Notes: generated by a model from the letters alone, not told the origin. DNA of 64,000 bases from Leguminivora glycinivorella (GCF_023078275.1 NC_062977.1:20506585-20570584), one strand, 5' to 3'. Positions 21,406 to 32,275 are shown, numbered from the stretch's first letter. Translations and numbers: made by a program.

Positions 21406-21718
21406 ATTTATAAATGAGAAGTTTCTAAAAACACACGCGATATTTTCGGCCATAAGTACCCTCCTGATTATTTCCATGGTTGGTCAACGATTGATCGTAT
21501 TTAAATAAGTCTCCTGAACGTTTAGGAGTTTCCACTCGTACTGCGTAAAGTATAACCTTACTCAATAATAATATAGTAACGGTTGGAAAGAAACGCAATC
21601 GTCTTGATTACTCCTTTTCCGATTATGGTTCCATTATTTAAAGAAAATAGGGGAGCATGGGGGAATGGAAGCCTGCTTAAAATATTTATTAATAACTTTA
21701 ACTATTTTAATAGTTGAA

Positions 21719-21852
21719 ATATAATCTAACCACAAAATTAAAATTTTGAAAAACCCCCCACCGCGACATAGTAGACCGATATTCATAAAACATGGCTAAG
21801 AACACTCAACTAAATCTAAATCGGTTCGTCCGTTCGGGAGCTACGATGCCAC
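21719..21852 (+). repeat. 5' part of a microsatellite-bearing repeat, split by the gypsy element
   Basis: It begins near AACCACAAAATTAAAATTTT and reads through 'cgttcgggagctacgatgcc' to the gypsy insertion. It resumes at 29,197 with CCACAGACAGACACAC and ends near 29,280 GCGTCGGGGGTTAAAA. Complete relatives: 32,843-33,172, 33,196-33,432 (inverted), 47,985-48,226 (inverted), 49,793-50,066. Confidence 0.8.
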
Positions 21853-22191
21853 TATGAGACCACTACAGTGATCTCATGCTCAGGTTAGGAGATGTGGCGT
21901 CAAATCACACAGCAGACTCGATTAAACACAATTTATTAACAATACACTTGTTTTAACACTGTCAAACAACTATTACACAACTGTCACTTGCGACTGTTGA
22001 AGGACGGATGCCGGTTCAAACTTGTAACGGAAAAAGTAGCTTCATCGCCAAACTTGCCCGACTTGTCTGTGATTGTCCGCCATGACAACTATTAGTACCG
22101 GGCAATCACGGACAGTCAATACAACGACTTTTTAGAAATATTTAAAGTAAAATAATGATAATTGAAGATTATTACTCATAAAACTGTAACA
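21853..22191 (-). repeat. Gypsy 3' LTR
   Basis: On the plus strand it runs TATGAGACCACTACAG to AAAACTGTAACA, 339 bp. It matches 28,858-29,196 base for base as far as I can read. Confidence 0.95.
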
Positions 22192-22930
22192 ACTCGGACA
22201 TCCGCCTCTCAACGAGTCCCTCGTTGATGTTGATAATGATGAAGATTCATAATCTCTTACAAATTAACATTTAAGTACATTAAATTTTTCTAACAATATT
22301 AATATAAGATTGTTAGTTAAGCGATAGATTTATTTACAAAACAACTATGTATCGGAATTTATTACAACTTATTTTTGTAACATATTAAAACCATTTTAGA
22401 AAACACTTTTGTTTAAATAATTTTAGCGATGATTATAAATATTTATCCTTGATTTACAAAATATTACATCAAAACTTATATGGGTGTCGGTTACCTGACA
22501 ACCCAAACATACTTTTTGTCAATATATTTATTAGCACATTACATTTACCAATAAATATATTGCCATTGTGATTTATACCAGATTGGTATTACCAATCGCC
22601 AACAGGCAGTGCATCTGTTACCTGACACACTGCGCTTTCATCATCTATTGGAGATTAGTCATTTACTTCAATTAATACATTACATTATAAATTGAAGTAC
22701 ATCGCCAACAGGTGGGGCATCGGTTACCTGATACCCCATCGCTTACATCATCTATTGGCCTTAATCAATTACTTTAAATCATACTTAATCGTTTACATTA
22801 TACCATTTATACCTTACCTTGGACTTATTAAATCATGGTCATAACTTCATTAACTCATTTACATTTTTTTTTTGTTGTACTTAATTGAACACATAATAAT
22901 TATAACATGTGACACTTTAATTTATATAAT
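22192..22930 (-). other. Gypsy 3' non-coding region with short tandem units
   Basis: This lies between integrase and the 3' LTR and has no env-like ORF. Near 22,480-22,760 there are related units of about 100 bases built on 'ggttacctgacaccc' and 'tcgccaacaggtgggg', read two to three times with divergence. Their role is unknown. Confidence 0.6.
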
Positions 22931-23596
22931 TCATTCGCGGTCAGATGTATTATCATTATCACTTTCGGATTCGGTTGACACGGGCTCCTTAAAGCAAGTC
23001 CATGGAAAAACTTTGTCAATAGCAACTACAGCCTCATACTTTTTATTGGTTCTTGTGAGTGGCGTATCTTCAACTACGAACCTGTCATTGGGGAGAACCT
23101 TTTTAATTCTATATGGACCCCTACATTTTGGTTCGAGCTTCTTTGACTGACCCTCGATCCCTACAGGTGTCCTCATCAGCCTGACTAAGTCACCTTCTTT
23201 GTACTTAATGCCAATCTTTCTATGCTGGTCGTACCTTTCTTTATCTTTATTTTGTTGGGCTTTAATTAAATTTTCAGCGTCTTTCCTAATGTTATCTAAA
23301 GTTTCACTAGCTTCAGGAGCAACGTCATTTATTACGTCATTCAATAATCCTTGAGAAGGATTAATCACGTTTCGCCCAAATAGCATTTCAGTAGGGGTCT
23401 TTTTGGTGGTGGAGTGCACAGAGGTATTAATACCTAACTGAATATCTGGCAAATGTTCGTCCCATAACCCATTTGCTTTTTCGTGGTTCATTGCCCCGAG
23501 CGCTGCCAGTATGGTGCGATTGTAACGCTCCACTTGACCATTCGCTCGGGGTGTGGCCACAGCATTTAAGACATGCTTTATACCAGTTGATCGCAT
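22931..23596 (-). pseudogene. Gypsy integrase, C-terminal part
   Basis: The frame opens downstream of the integrase break. It contains the third acidic catalytic residue in ATPRANGQVERYNRT, then a chromatin/DNA-binding C-terminal region with the GPY/F-type pattern (CRGPYRIKKVLPNDR). Stop at 22,931. The second Asp of the DDE core is lost at the break with the preceding frame near 23,635. Confidence 0.92.
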
Positions 23597-24396
23597 GAAA
23601 GCTTTAAAAGTCTTGCTAGTGAAACTCGTGCCCTGATTAAACGTGTAGGTGTGCCAAAATAACTAAAATGTTCCCTAAATACCCTTATACTCGAAGCCGA
23701 TTTTGTATTACGCACAGCAGTGAGATTTACGAATTTAGTGAACGCGTCCACGATGACAAGGATGTAAGTATTTCCGCGTTTCGTACGTATAAAGGGACCA
23801 AGGTGGTCCGCGTGTATAGTGTGAAACGGTACGCTAACTTTGGGTATAGGGTGAAGCTCACCGGGTTTGGCACCACTTGGCAGCTTGTGATGTGCACACT
23901 CTAAACAAGCAGCGACGTATTTTTTCACAAATCTCCTCATTTTTGGGAACCAATACGTCGCTGTTAATCGCGCTAAAGTTTTGTCAAACCCAAAGTGTCC
24001 GACGTCGTCGTGGTTTGCTTTTAATAGCTGCCACCTGGTGCCCTTTGGTACGACCCAACGAATGTTGTTCTCACCTAAAATTCTGTATACGCGTCCGTTC
24101 ACTAACTTGTAGTTATTAAAAATATCGATGGCCTCTTTACATTTAGGATCACTTAAGGTGTCTGCTATATTTTTAATATCTTCGTCTGTTTGCTGTACGG
24201 TAGCTAACCAGTCGTCAGAGCCTATAGTGAGAACATCTAAAACGTGTTCAATCTCTCGATCGTTACTAATGGGACCCCTGCTGAGAGCATCTACATGAGC
24301 CATTTTATCACCGGCCCGATACTCTATTGAGCAATCATATTCCAAAAATTGTAACCACCAACGAGCGATGCGAGGAATTAAATCACGTTTACTCAT
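23578..24396 (-). pseudogene. Gypsy RNase H end and integrase N-terminal part
   Basis: After the RNase H C-terminal pattern (DALSRGP) comes the integrase HHCC zinc region (HDDVGHFGFDKTLARL ... CLECAHHK) and the first catalytic Asp (HADHLGPF, followed by VIVDAFTKF). It is in the same frame as the upstream gag-pol ORF but separated from it by a TAA at 24,436. It runs out of frame at about 23,635 where a short deletion removes the second catalytic Asp region. Confidence 0.92.
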
Positions 24397-24435
24397 GGTG
24401 GTACGCAGAGCGTTGCAGTCGGTAACTATGTTAAA

Positions 24436-26985
24436 TTAAATACCGAGCAGATAGTGTCTGAATCTATGTAACGATGCGATTATGGCGAGGGTCTCTAGCT
24501 CGAATGAGTGTAGTTTTTGCTCATCGATGCTAGTCTGCCTACTGTAATACGCTATCGGTTTTAACGCCCCAGAGCTATCTTGTTGTAGTAGTATGCCGGC
24601 TACCCCATACTTGCTCGCGTCAGTGTGAAGTTGCGTGGGCGCATGAGGGTTATATAGCGCTAAGACCGGTCTTTCGGTTAAGATTTGTTTTAACTGATCA
24701 AATGATGTAATTTGTTCTTGACCCCATTTCCATATTGCTTCCTTCTTTAGAAGACTGGTCAATGGGCGAGCTATCAGAGCAAACCCAGCGACAAACCTCC
24801 TAAAGAAGCTAGCCAGTCCCAAGAACCTCCTTACTTCGTGCACATTCGTTGGTGTGGGAAATTTAGATATAGCCTCAGTTTTGAGAGTACCCGGCCTAAC
24901 TCCATCTGCACTGACTTCATACCCCAGATATTCAATTTTGTCGTAGAAGAAGTTACATTTACTCATCTTAAGTGTTAAACCACTCTGCGCTAGTAAACCC
25001 AACACCTCCTCCAGTCGTAACATACCTTCCTCAAACGACTTAGCTGGAATTAATATATCGTCCATATACACCAAGGCATAGGACGAAGCAGGTGAGTTTT
25101 GGATGATTTTATTCATGGTACGCTGGAAGACAGATGGTGCGTTCACCAGCCCAAACGGCATTCTATTGTACTCATACTGACCCTGGGGAGTCACAAAAGC
25201 CGTCTTGTCTCGAGAACCCTCAGCGATTGGGATCTGGTAGTAGCCAGATGCCAAATCAAGTGTAACAAACAAGGAACTGCCGGATAGTAAATCTAATTGA
25301 TCCTCGATTCGCGGGAGGGGATAATGTTCTTTCTTCGTTTTACTATTTAAGGCACGGTAATCTACGCATAATCTCTTTTCCCCAGACTTTTTGTTGACTA
25401 ACACTATCGGGCTTGCATAAGGACTGTTAGATTCCCTTATTATACCACTTTCTAACATTTCTTTGACCATGTTCTGGACTAGTTGACGTTCGTTGTATGA
25501 TAGCCTGTAAGGGCGATATACTACGGGCTCTGGGTCGTCGAGTTGAATCACCATTTCAGTTTCAGTCGTAAAACCTAAATCCTTTAAACCCGTCGAAAAA
25601 CATGACTTATACTTATTTAATAATTGTTTCAAATCTTCCTTTTGTTGTTTAGTTAAATTTTGTCCACAACTGATTGGTGATTCATCTGACGCCGCCTGTT
25701 CGCCAGTGTTTACCTTTAGTATTTCTAATTGCTCACTTATTATTCTATTACGCGTCACTAGACTGCCCCTATTTATAACCAACACATTCTTGCCGATATT
25801 TTGGATTAAGATTTTGCCAACCCCTCGAGTTAACTTATACTCTCCGGGCAATAGGTAATGTTCGCGGTCAACAACTTTGCGGACGGTCCCGTTTACATAA
25901 ACACTACCCGTAAATGTATCAGAACAGTTAACCGGAATAGCCTTTAATTCACCGCTATTTATTTGAGTGGTTTCGCTACACACCAGAGGATAAATCATAA
26001 CCGATTTTTCGCTGTCTTCATTGTACCTCTGAAAAATAAGGTCTGAATCGGTTTTTACTATTTTTACTGTAGGTCTCTCGGTAAACGTATGGCCTAATAA
26101 TACAGGATAGTTAATAAAGTAGTCGTCTACCACCACTACCTCTACGCCATTCTCTACTACACCTTGGATCTCAACTGTAACATTTGCTTTTCCAAGCGGG
26201 GTATACGGTATGTTACCCGCAGACTTTAATATTGGTACATCTTCTACAGTCCAATTTAATGCTAGCCGCCGAGCGTCACTGATACGTATCAAAGTCCCCT
26301 CGCATCCTAAGTCGACAAAACATTCTGACAACATGTCATTTATTTTAATTGGAATTTTATATTTAGCGCTTGAGGTGCCTGAGCTATCAAGTTTTAAAAC
26401 TTCTTTGGGTTTAGATTGGGTACTTTGTATGGTTTCGTGACACTCAGCATCAAGCTTTAGTACTGCTTTAGGTTTCACATCATTACTTTGTTTAATTCCA
26501 GGACATTCAGTATCTTTATGTCCCAGAAAATTACATTTAGAACATCGAACTTTAGGTTTTGGACATCTGTAAAACGGGTGACCAGCCTCATTACAGTTGA
26601 AGCAAGTCCGGGGCCCTGACTTTTGTGAATTAACGTCATTTTTGTTACTCTTTACTGTATTATTTGGCAAGCGTTTATCCTTATCCTTAAATCTTTGTGA
26701 CTCGTTTGTGATCCTATCTTGACCTACTTTAACAGTCTTCAAAAACTTGAGCACTAGCTCTGGTTCAGTAAATTCAGCTCCCTGAGCACCTAATCTAACG
26801 CCGCGGTCCTCAATCCCTGCTATAATACAGTCTACCGCACGCTTCCCTGATATCTCGCAGCGATTTAGAAGGTTCATCTTTGCGTAGTAGTAAATTTCCA
26901 AAGACTCCCCATATCTTACTTTCTTATTAAGCATTTCCATCAATAAATCCGCGTAATTGTCTCTGGTCGGAAAAGACTCCCTCAA
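24436..26985 (-). pseudogene. Gypsy gag C-terminus, protease, reverse transcriptase, RNase H
   Basis: About 850 residues. Two CCHC knuckles lie near residues 128-160 (CFNCNEAGHPFYRC; CSKCNFLGHKDTEC). A retropepsin-like start (FVDLGCEGTLI) lies near 225. The RT core begins near 490 with the VYMDDILI motif (catalytic YMDD), and RNase H has HTDASKYGVAG near 780. An in-frame TAA ends the frame at 24,436-24,438 where the family usually continues. The protease motif reads DLG rather than the usual D-S/T-G. Confidence 0.93.
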
Positions 26986-27698
26986 TTAAATAGTAACGAA
27001 GGCAAGCCCTGGTACCAGGTCTTTGCTACCCCTGTTAATTTCGGTAGAGCATAATGAATAACTTGTTTATCACTCCACCCATAAATTTGGGCACATTCAT
27101 CTACTTTGTGAAGCCACGTATCAACCGTTTGTTCCTTGCATAATGGGTCAAAATCGGGAATTACATTATTCAAAACGGGAAACTTCTCGCGGTCGCTATT
27201 ATTCTTTAGTCCTTTAAGTGCCTCAATAAACTTTTCCATAAATATATTATTCATTGACTCACGGTTTGAGGATCCTGGGGTTGAATCACGCCGGCGCGCA
27301 GCATCTCGCCTCGGCGTACTCGGGGTACGCAAGCGTGAAGACCCGTGCTTGGTTGCGTGGCGAGACCGTGAATGGTGCGACCTGCCTCCCACCGACGTAG
27401 GCGTTCGTGTCCTGGAGCGCCCTGTTCGCCTTGAATGACGTGACCGCGATCGCGACCTCGTCATTGTCAGCCGTGATCGCCTTCCTCTCGAACACCGTGA
27501 CCTCGAACGACGACGGCAGCTATCGCGTCCTTCTTCGCGTGAACGTCGTCGTCCACGACCACTGCTACGGCTTCGACTTCGAATGTCGTCGCGAACCGGT
27601 AACGGTGGCGTCATCGTCTCACGTGAAGGTGCTCGCCTTTCGCGCTTCCTTCGAGGACCATTATTTCCATCGCGCATGTTCTCGCGACCTCGAAACAA
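26982..27698 (-). pseudogene. Gypsy gag N-terminal part with Arg/Ser-rich head
   Basis: 238 residues from ATG at 27,698. Residues about 20-145 are extremely rich in RS/SR dipeptides, resembling the RS domain of splicing factors. A retrotransposon gag-type segment follows (DKQVIHYALPKLTGVAKTWY). The frame ends at 26,982 just where the downstream gag frame starts, from a small indel. The RS-rich head is much more GC-rich than its surroundings. In relatives gag packages the RNA; the RS head might influence nuclear or splicing interactions (inference). Confidence 0.88.
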
Positions 27699-28857
27699 TT
27701 AAAGAAAAAAAAAATGTCAACAGTGGGTAGTGCTTTATCACTTAAATCTAAAAAAGGACTGTTATTATTTTGGTATTACTATTACTACTTCAAACAAAAC
27801 ATAAAATGGCATACTTTTACAGGACTATCAGTTATGATTGAATGTACATCAAACCATTGGTTCATTGTGTCAAACAGCGATCATGATTGTTCAGCAATTC
27901 CCGATGAATCATAACTAGCCATAATCCAAATCAAATCAATATATCCTTCTTCAATTTTAATTGACTATCAGCCCTTCATCAATCATGTGCCAATCATGAT
28001 TGACTATCAATCCGTGAATTTTTATTAACCATATCTGATCTCCAAATTATGAAATAGTTATAATCTGCCGTAATTTTATCTAAAACATTTAGCTACTGCG
28101 GCGGCGAGGTTGATTGAGCCTCAAATAGCATACCGATTACAACGTTACTTAATTGCAGCAGACAAGGTGTAAGACATAATGGTTAAAATAAATAAATCAC
28201 TCGATTATAATCCAACTTTCAGTACTAAACTCAAAATACACATGCCACGGTACAAACCGCAGGCACTACAGGTGGTTATTTTTATTTAGTATGTCACCTA
28301 GACTATAGTCTGTATCCCTAGGCATTCACACAAACAAACATAAACAAAATCCACCCCCAAAAATCCACCCTCAAACCAGTTGAGGATAAATAAAAAGGTT
28401 ATACGACCAAAAAGATGTTAAAATTAAGTCTTAGGGACGATCTCTGCTTGGTTCTAATTTGATTGGTTAATCAACGAATGTTGTGACTACCCCAAAATGT
28501 AGGTACAAACTGTTTGTTTACGTTTCTTCAAATAGGTACCCAAAAGTACAGGGCATAATTCGATTACTAATTATATACTAGTTAGTCAAACTATTTAGTA
28601 CCTAACTGATAAGCCAGGTTTGTAACTTTGATAAAAGAAATGCAGAAACGTAAAAATAAATGCTTCATATTTATAGAGTAATCGTATGGGAAATTCGAAT
28701 GTTATCGGACCTACGTTAGTAGGCTGCTACTGTTAACTTGTTGATATGTAATTAACTAATTTATAGGAAAAACACTTACGTTTCATTTTCCAGTTGCATG
28801 TACAAAACTTGCGGCCAACCAATTTGCGGGTCTTTGTTTTCGATCCGACTTCTGATA
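27699..28857 (-). other. Gypsy 5' leader
   Basis: About 1.16 kb between the 5' LTR and gag without a long ORF. The stretch next to the LTR (minus strand TATCAGAAGTCGGATCG) is where a primer-binding site would be expected, but I could not match it to a tRNA with confidence. Several CAATCATGATTGAC-like palindromic units occur near 27,880-28,010. Confidence 0.6.
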
Positions 28858-29196
28858 TATGAGACCACTACAGTGATCTCATGCTCAGGTTAGGAGATGT
28901 GGCGTCAAATCACACAGCAGACTCGATTAAACACAATTTATTAACAATACACTTGTTTTAACACTGTCAAACAACTATTACACAACTGTCACTTGCGACT
29001 GTTGAAGGACGGATGCCGGTTCAAACTTGTAACGGAAAAAGTAGCTTCATCGCCAAACTTGCCCGACTTGTCTGTGATTGTCCGCCATGACAACTATTAG
29101 TACCGGGCAATCACGGACAGTCAATACAACGACTTTTTAGAAATATTTAAAGTAAAATAATGATAATTGAAGATTATTACTCATAAAACTGTAACA
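28858..29196 (-). repeat. Gypsy 5' LTR
   Basis: 339 bp, TATGAGACC to CTGTAACA on the plus strand, followed by CCAC and the interrupted 'cagacagacac' microsatellite of the target repeat. It acts as the element's promoter on the minus strand. Confidence 0.95.
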
Positions 29197-29285
29197 CCAC
29201 AGACAGACACACACACACAGACAGACAGACAGACACGTCAAACTCATAACACCCCATCCTTTTTGCGTCGGGGGTTAAAAAAATG
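29197..29285 (+). repeat. 3' part of the microsatellite-bearing repeat split by gypsy
   Basis: It carries CACACACACAGACAGACAG, then 'gtcaaactcataacacccca' and the family terminus GCGTCGGGGGTTAAAA. It is continuous with 21,719-21,852 once the gypsy element and one CCAC are removed. Confidence 0.8.
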
Positions 29286-30014
29286 ATATGGACTAAAAAA
29301 GCGTTAGTGATAACAAATTGGATTTATTAATTGAGAAATAAAATAATAAAAAACCATCAACCTCTCTCCCATTACCCCTCTCTTCAACCAAATAATGCAT
29401 ATTATATCATGTGAAATTACTTATTATAATTAAAGAGTTTGTTTTAAATTTTTTATTTCGTATAAGGCTCTTTTTCGTGACCAAAATGTCACATACTGTG
29501 TGTTCAAAATCTAACAAAATACGGCGAGACACTATTTTTTTGTTTTTAAAAGGTTCATTTCTAATATTTTTAAAACCACCCATATTTAAGCAGTTGAAAC
29601 TTGATACTTAGTCAATATTTTTTCCGACCTAATATTACCTACCCGCTCAATACCCCACGCTCCCCTAAAAATACAAAGATTCACTTCTTTTTTTTTTATA
29701 AATGGGCTTACTCTTGGCCACAGACTAGCCGAAGGCAAAGACGTATCATACGATGGAGTGAGCTCGCCCAGAAGATGCCTGTTCACTCTTGACTTCACCC
29801 TTTCTTTAATAAGTATATTTGACCTTAAATAAAACATGAAACTAAAAGTTAATTTAGTAAAAGCTAATAAACAACGATTACTAAAGTAGAACAATCATTT
29901 ATACAGAAAATGCCTATTAATCAAAAATAAGGAAATAACTTGTTTTTGTTGCCGTCCCAATAAATATGTAGTTTCTGGTAAGCGTTTTTTTTTACATAAT
30001 ATTACTCCTTTATA
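29286..30014. other. AT-rich intergenic DNA, no gene recognised
   Basis: Short hydrophobic frames here are by-products of T-rich sequence. Around 29,620-29,800 there is a slightly GC-richer patch without homology that I can name. Confidence 0.4.
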
Positions 30015-30097
30015 CACTGTGTTTTTATTGAAATCCGTTAACTTCAGCTTTTAGTTAGGTAGTATTATATGATCTGTGGTTAGGTCTAGGGTGTGCA

Positions 30098-30184
30098 AAC
30101 CGGTTAACCGGTTAACCGAAAAACCGGTTAACCGAGACTTTTTGGCCTCTGTTAAAAACCGGTTTTTATAGTCTCTAACCGGTT
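30098..30184. promoter_or_regulatory. Cluster of five AACCGGTT sites
   Basis: Five perfect copies of the 8-base palindrome AACCGGTT occur within 87 bases, with further half-sites (TTAACCG). AACCGGTT is the high-affinity target of Grainyhead/CP2 factors. Whether it acts as an element here, or is a simple repeat carried by a MITE, cannot be decided from sequence. Confidence 0.4.
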
Positions 30185-30375
30185 AATAACCGAAACTGTA
30201 TTTATTTCTCAAAATTTTTATATTAGCCATAAAAAGGTTCAAAAATACGTAATTATTTAATGTTTTGTAATAATAAAGATTTATTCATTACTTTTCATTG
30301 ACAACATTATTATCTATAATGATTTTATTTTAAAAATTAGTCCCGAGTCTACTCAATTATACATTTTATACAATA

Positions 30376-31797
30376 CAGTAGAGTCCGGTTAGTTTATTAC
30401 GACTCCGTATAGACCTAACGTCCAACCTCTTACAACGACATAAGCATAGGTATTTATTTGGTTTTCGTATGTGATAGTATGAAAGTACATCCGTTTATTA
30501 CGACTCCGATTTTAACGACCAGCCGCTTTTTACGACACATTTTGTACAGAATCCGTCCGTCAAGTCCGGTTGCAACGACGAGCGACAACTTTTTTAGTTT
30601 TACTAGTAAATTGAGGAAACATAGCTACTTCCACCCGAGCACGGCCCCCTGTCCTGCCTACAACAAGTAGCAAGATGACATTGTGGCCATGTAACTTTTT
30701 GGAGTACTTTTAAAATTTTAACAATTTGTTCACCTCGGGTCTAATCTTTTAAGCTAAATAGAACCCAATTTGTATTTTTCGATTGCGTATAAACTAGCTT
30801 TACTTACAAATGATGAGCAAGCACGCATACTAAAAACGACTTTTTCTAACTAAACTAGTCACAATAAAATAAGGTATTAATACTATGATAATAATACCCT
30901 GTAAATAACTTGAGAGTCTTCAAGAGGAAGTTGAAGCCATGGGCCTGCGAATCAACCGACGAAAGACTGTCAATATGCGAGTACAATCAGCTTGTAAGGA
31001 ACCTTTATTGCTCAAAAACGACCGCCTTGAATCAGTCTCCAAGTTTGTGTACCTCGGCAGTACACTGTCGTGTCCGGGAGGTGCAGACGATGACATCGAG
31101 AGCAGAATTAAGAAGGCAAAAGCTGCATTTGCTCAACTCAAGCCTGTTTGGGATTCAAACGTGCTTACTCGCCGCGTGAAAATCTCCTTCTTCGAATCTA
31201 TTGTCAAGACCGTGCTTCTCTTCGGCTGTGAGACATGGAGAGTGACAAAGGGGCTGACGCACAAGCTACAAGTGTTTGTCAATAAGTCCCTCCGGTCGAT
31301 CCTTCTTATCTTCTGGTCGAAACTATAAGAAATGAGGATCTGTGGAGTATGTGCCGACAACCTCCGATCGCCCAGGAAGTGGCTCTGCGGAAATGGAGAT
31401 GGATCGGTCATACCCTTCGGAAAGGAGCTACCAACAGCACCAGTATCGCGTTCTAGTGGCGGCCTCAAGGAGGAAAGCGGGCCCACAAACGCCCCGTACA
31501 CACCTGGAGGCGGAGCGTTGAGAACGAGCTGAGGGAATATGGACTGAGCTGGAACGAGGCCAAGGCCGTGGCTCAAGATAGAAAGGCGTGGAAGGATCTT
31601 GTGGAGGCCCTATGCACCTATGGGGTGCCTTAGGACATACAACAACAACAAATAAACCTATTGATTGATATGTTTTAGTAATAGAGATGTAGATATTATT
31701 TTTAATTAAAAGAAATTAAATTCGTTTTGTACGACATCCGGTTAGTGCGACGTAATATCAGCTGTCCCTTGAGCGTCGTTGTAACTAGAGTCTACCG
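30376..31797. mobile_element. Tigger/pogo-like non-autonomous element with TA ends
   Basis: The ends CAGTAGAGTCCGGTTA and (inverted) CGGTAGACTCTAGTTACA are flanked by TA on each side. The interior near 30,380-30,600 has repeated 'ttacgactccg' and 'tacgacacat' units and no transposase. A non-LTR fragment at 30,901-31,655 accounts for over half its length. Confidence 0.5.
30901..31655 (+). mobile_element. Non-LTR retrotransposon RT C-terminal fragment, frameshifted
   Basis: The plus-strand frame from about 30,903 gives the RT thumb region (GLRINRRKTVNMRV ... FVYLGSTLS ... LLFGCETW). It shifts frame near 31,320 and continues with NEDLWSMCRQPP and LRKWRWIGHTLRK. The 3' end has 'cttaggacatacaacaacaa', an ACA-type tail. 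The 'RWIGHTLRK' C-terminus places it among RTE-like or related APE-type elements; the exact clade is uncertain. It is 5'-truncated and dead. Confidence 0.7.
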
Positions 31798-32169
31798 TAT
31801 ATTTCAAACTATATTTTTTAAAAGAAAGGTAAAATGGAGATCTTGGTTTAGTTTTGACACTTATTTAGTGTGAGTTAGTTGTAAAGCCCGTTTCTCATTC
31901 ATCATTAACATCTGTTGCAGGTGTATGGTTATTTTGGAAAAAAATACAAAAAAAAAACTGAACATGCCATTCTGTTTCCTATAATGGACCTAACTATAAC
32001 CCGAAGTTAACGGAATTCAATAAAAACACGGTGTATATCTACTCTTTTTGCCAGGCTGTACGTAAGAATTGCATATATTCTTATTCATATGCTATTCATG
32101 TTCAAACAAATCATAAACAACACCGTTAACACCATCGCGATATTACCGTCACTTTATTCTACATCGTAT

Positions 32170-32275
32170 AAAACGGCCATGTACATGCCTAGCACGAACG
32201 CGATGACAAATAGCACTACAATGCGAAATACAGACACTTGTGAAGAGCGCACGTGCTAGGCATGTCGGTTAGTCG
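32170..32275. mobile_element. Small MITE with ACATGCCTAGCAC ends
   Basis: The left ACATGCCTAGCAC and the right GTGCTAGGCATGT are inverted about 80 bases apart. The interior is AT-rich. The same CTAGGC/GCCTAG theme appears at the ends of the 50.4-kb foldback, but the elements otherwise differ. Confidence 0.45.

Larger units (their letters stand above)
20150..21477 (-). pseudogene. Gustatory receptor pseudogene, 5' part, broken by two repeats
   Basis: Three minus-strand fragments in order resemble exon 1 of the intact GR. Fragment 1 is 21,477 to about 21,410, from ATG: RVLMAENIACVFRNFSFI, against FAIIGENFSCIYRNFFSF in the intact gene. Fragment 2 is about 21,305-21,036: hydrophobic helices, ending near SCIEMQTEIE. 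Fragment 3 is about 20,417-20,150: KICGIVIVSLFITNK and further helices ending near GFKLMKLVI. A 'caagtaggcatattac' repeat lies between 1 and 2 and a 'gggttccgt' repeat between 2 and 3. Neither is bounded by splice sites, so coding is broken. The next likely fragment is at 11,857-12,100. Confidence 0.65.
21853..29196 (-). mobile_element. Ty3/gypsy LTR retrotransposon, complete structure, defective
   Basis: 339-bp LTRs, which I read as identical, flank gag, protease, RT, RNase H and integrase in the gypsy order on the minus strand. The 4-bp target duplication is CCAC (21,849-21,852 and 29,197-29,200). The target is a microsatellite-bearing repeat whose intact copies confirm the junction. Coding is interrupted at about 26,985 (frame change in gag), 24,436-24,438 (in-frame TAA) and about 23,635 (small deletion in integrase). 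No env-like ORF is seen between integrase and the 3' LTR. Confidence 0.95.
30015..32033. mobile_element. 2-kb composite bounded by inverted ends CACTGTGTTTTTATTG
   Basis: The left end CACTGTGTTTTTATTGAAAT and the right end (inverted CACCGTGTTTTTATTGAATT) match over about 38 bases including 'ccgttaacttc'. Between them lie an AACCGGTT cluster, a Tigger/pogo-like element (30,376-31,797) and inside that a non-LTR fragment. This makes three levels of nesting. No transposase is recognisable. Confidence 0.6.

Noticed and set aside
22192..22930. Envelope gene downstream of gypsy integrase
   Set aside because: Only short frames and tandem non-coding units are present. There is no signal peptide or transmembrane ORF.
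31133..31576. Minus-strand 147-codon frame
   Set aside because: It is antisense to the non-LTR reverse transcriptase fragment. The plus-strand frame carries the recognisable motifs.
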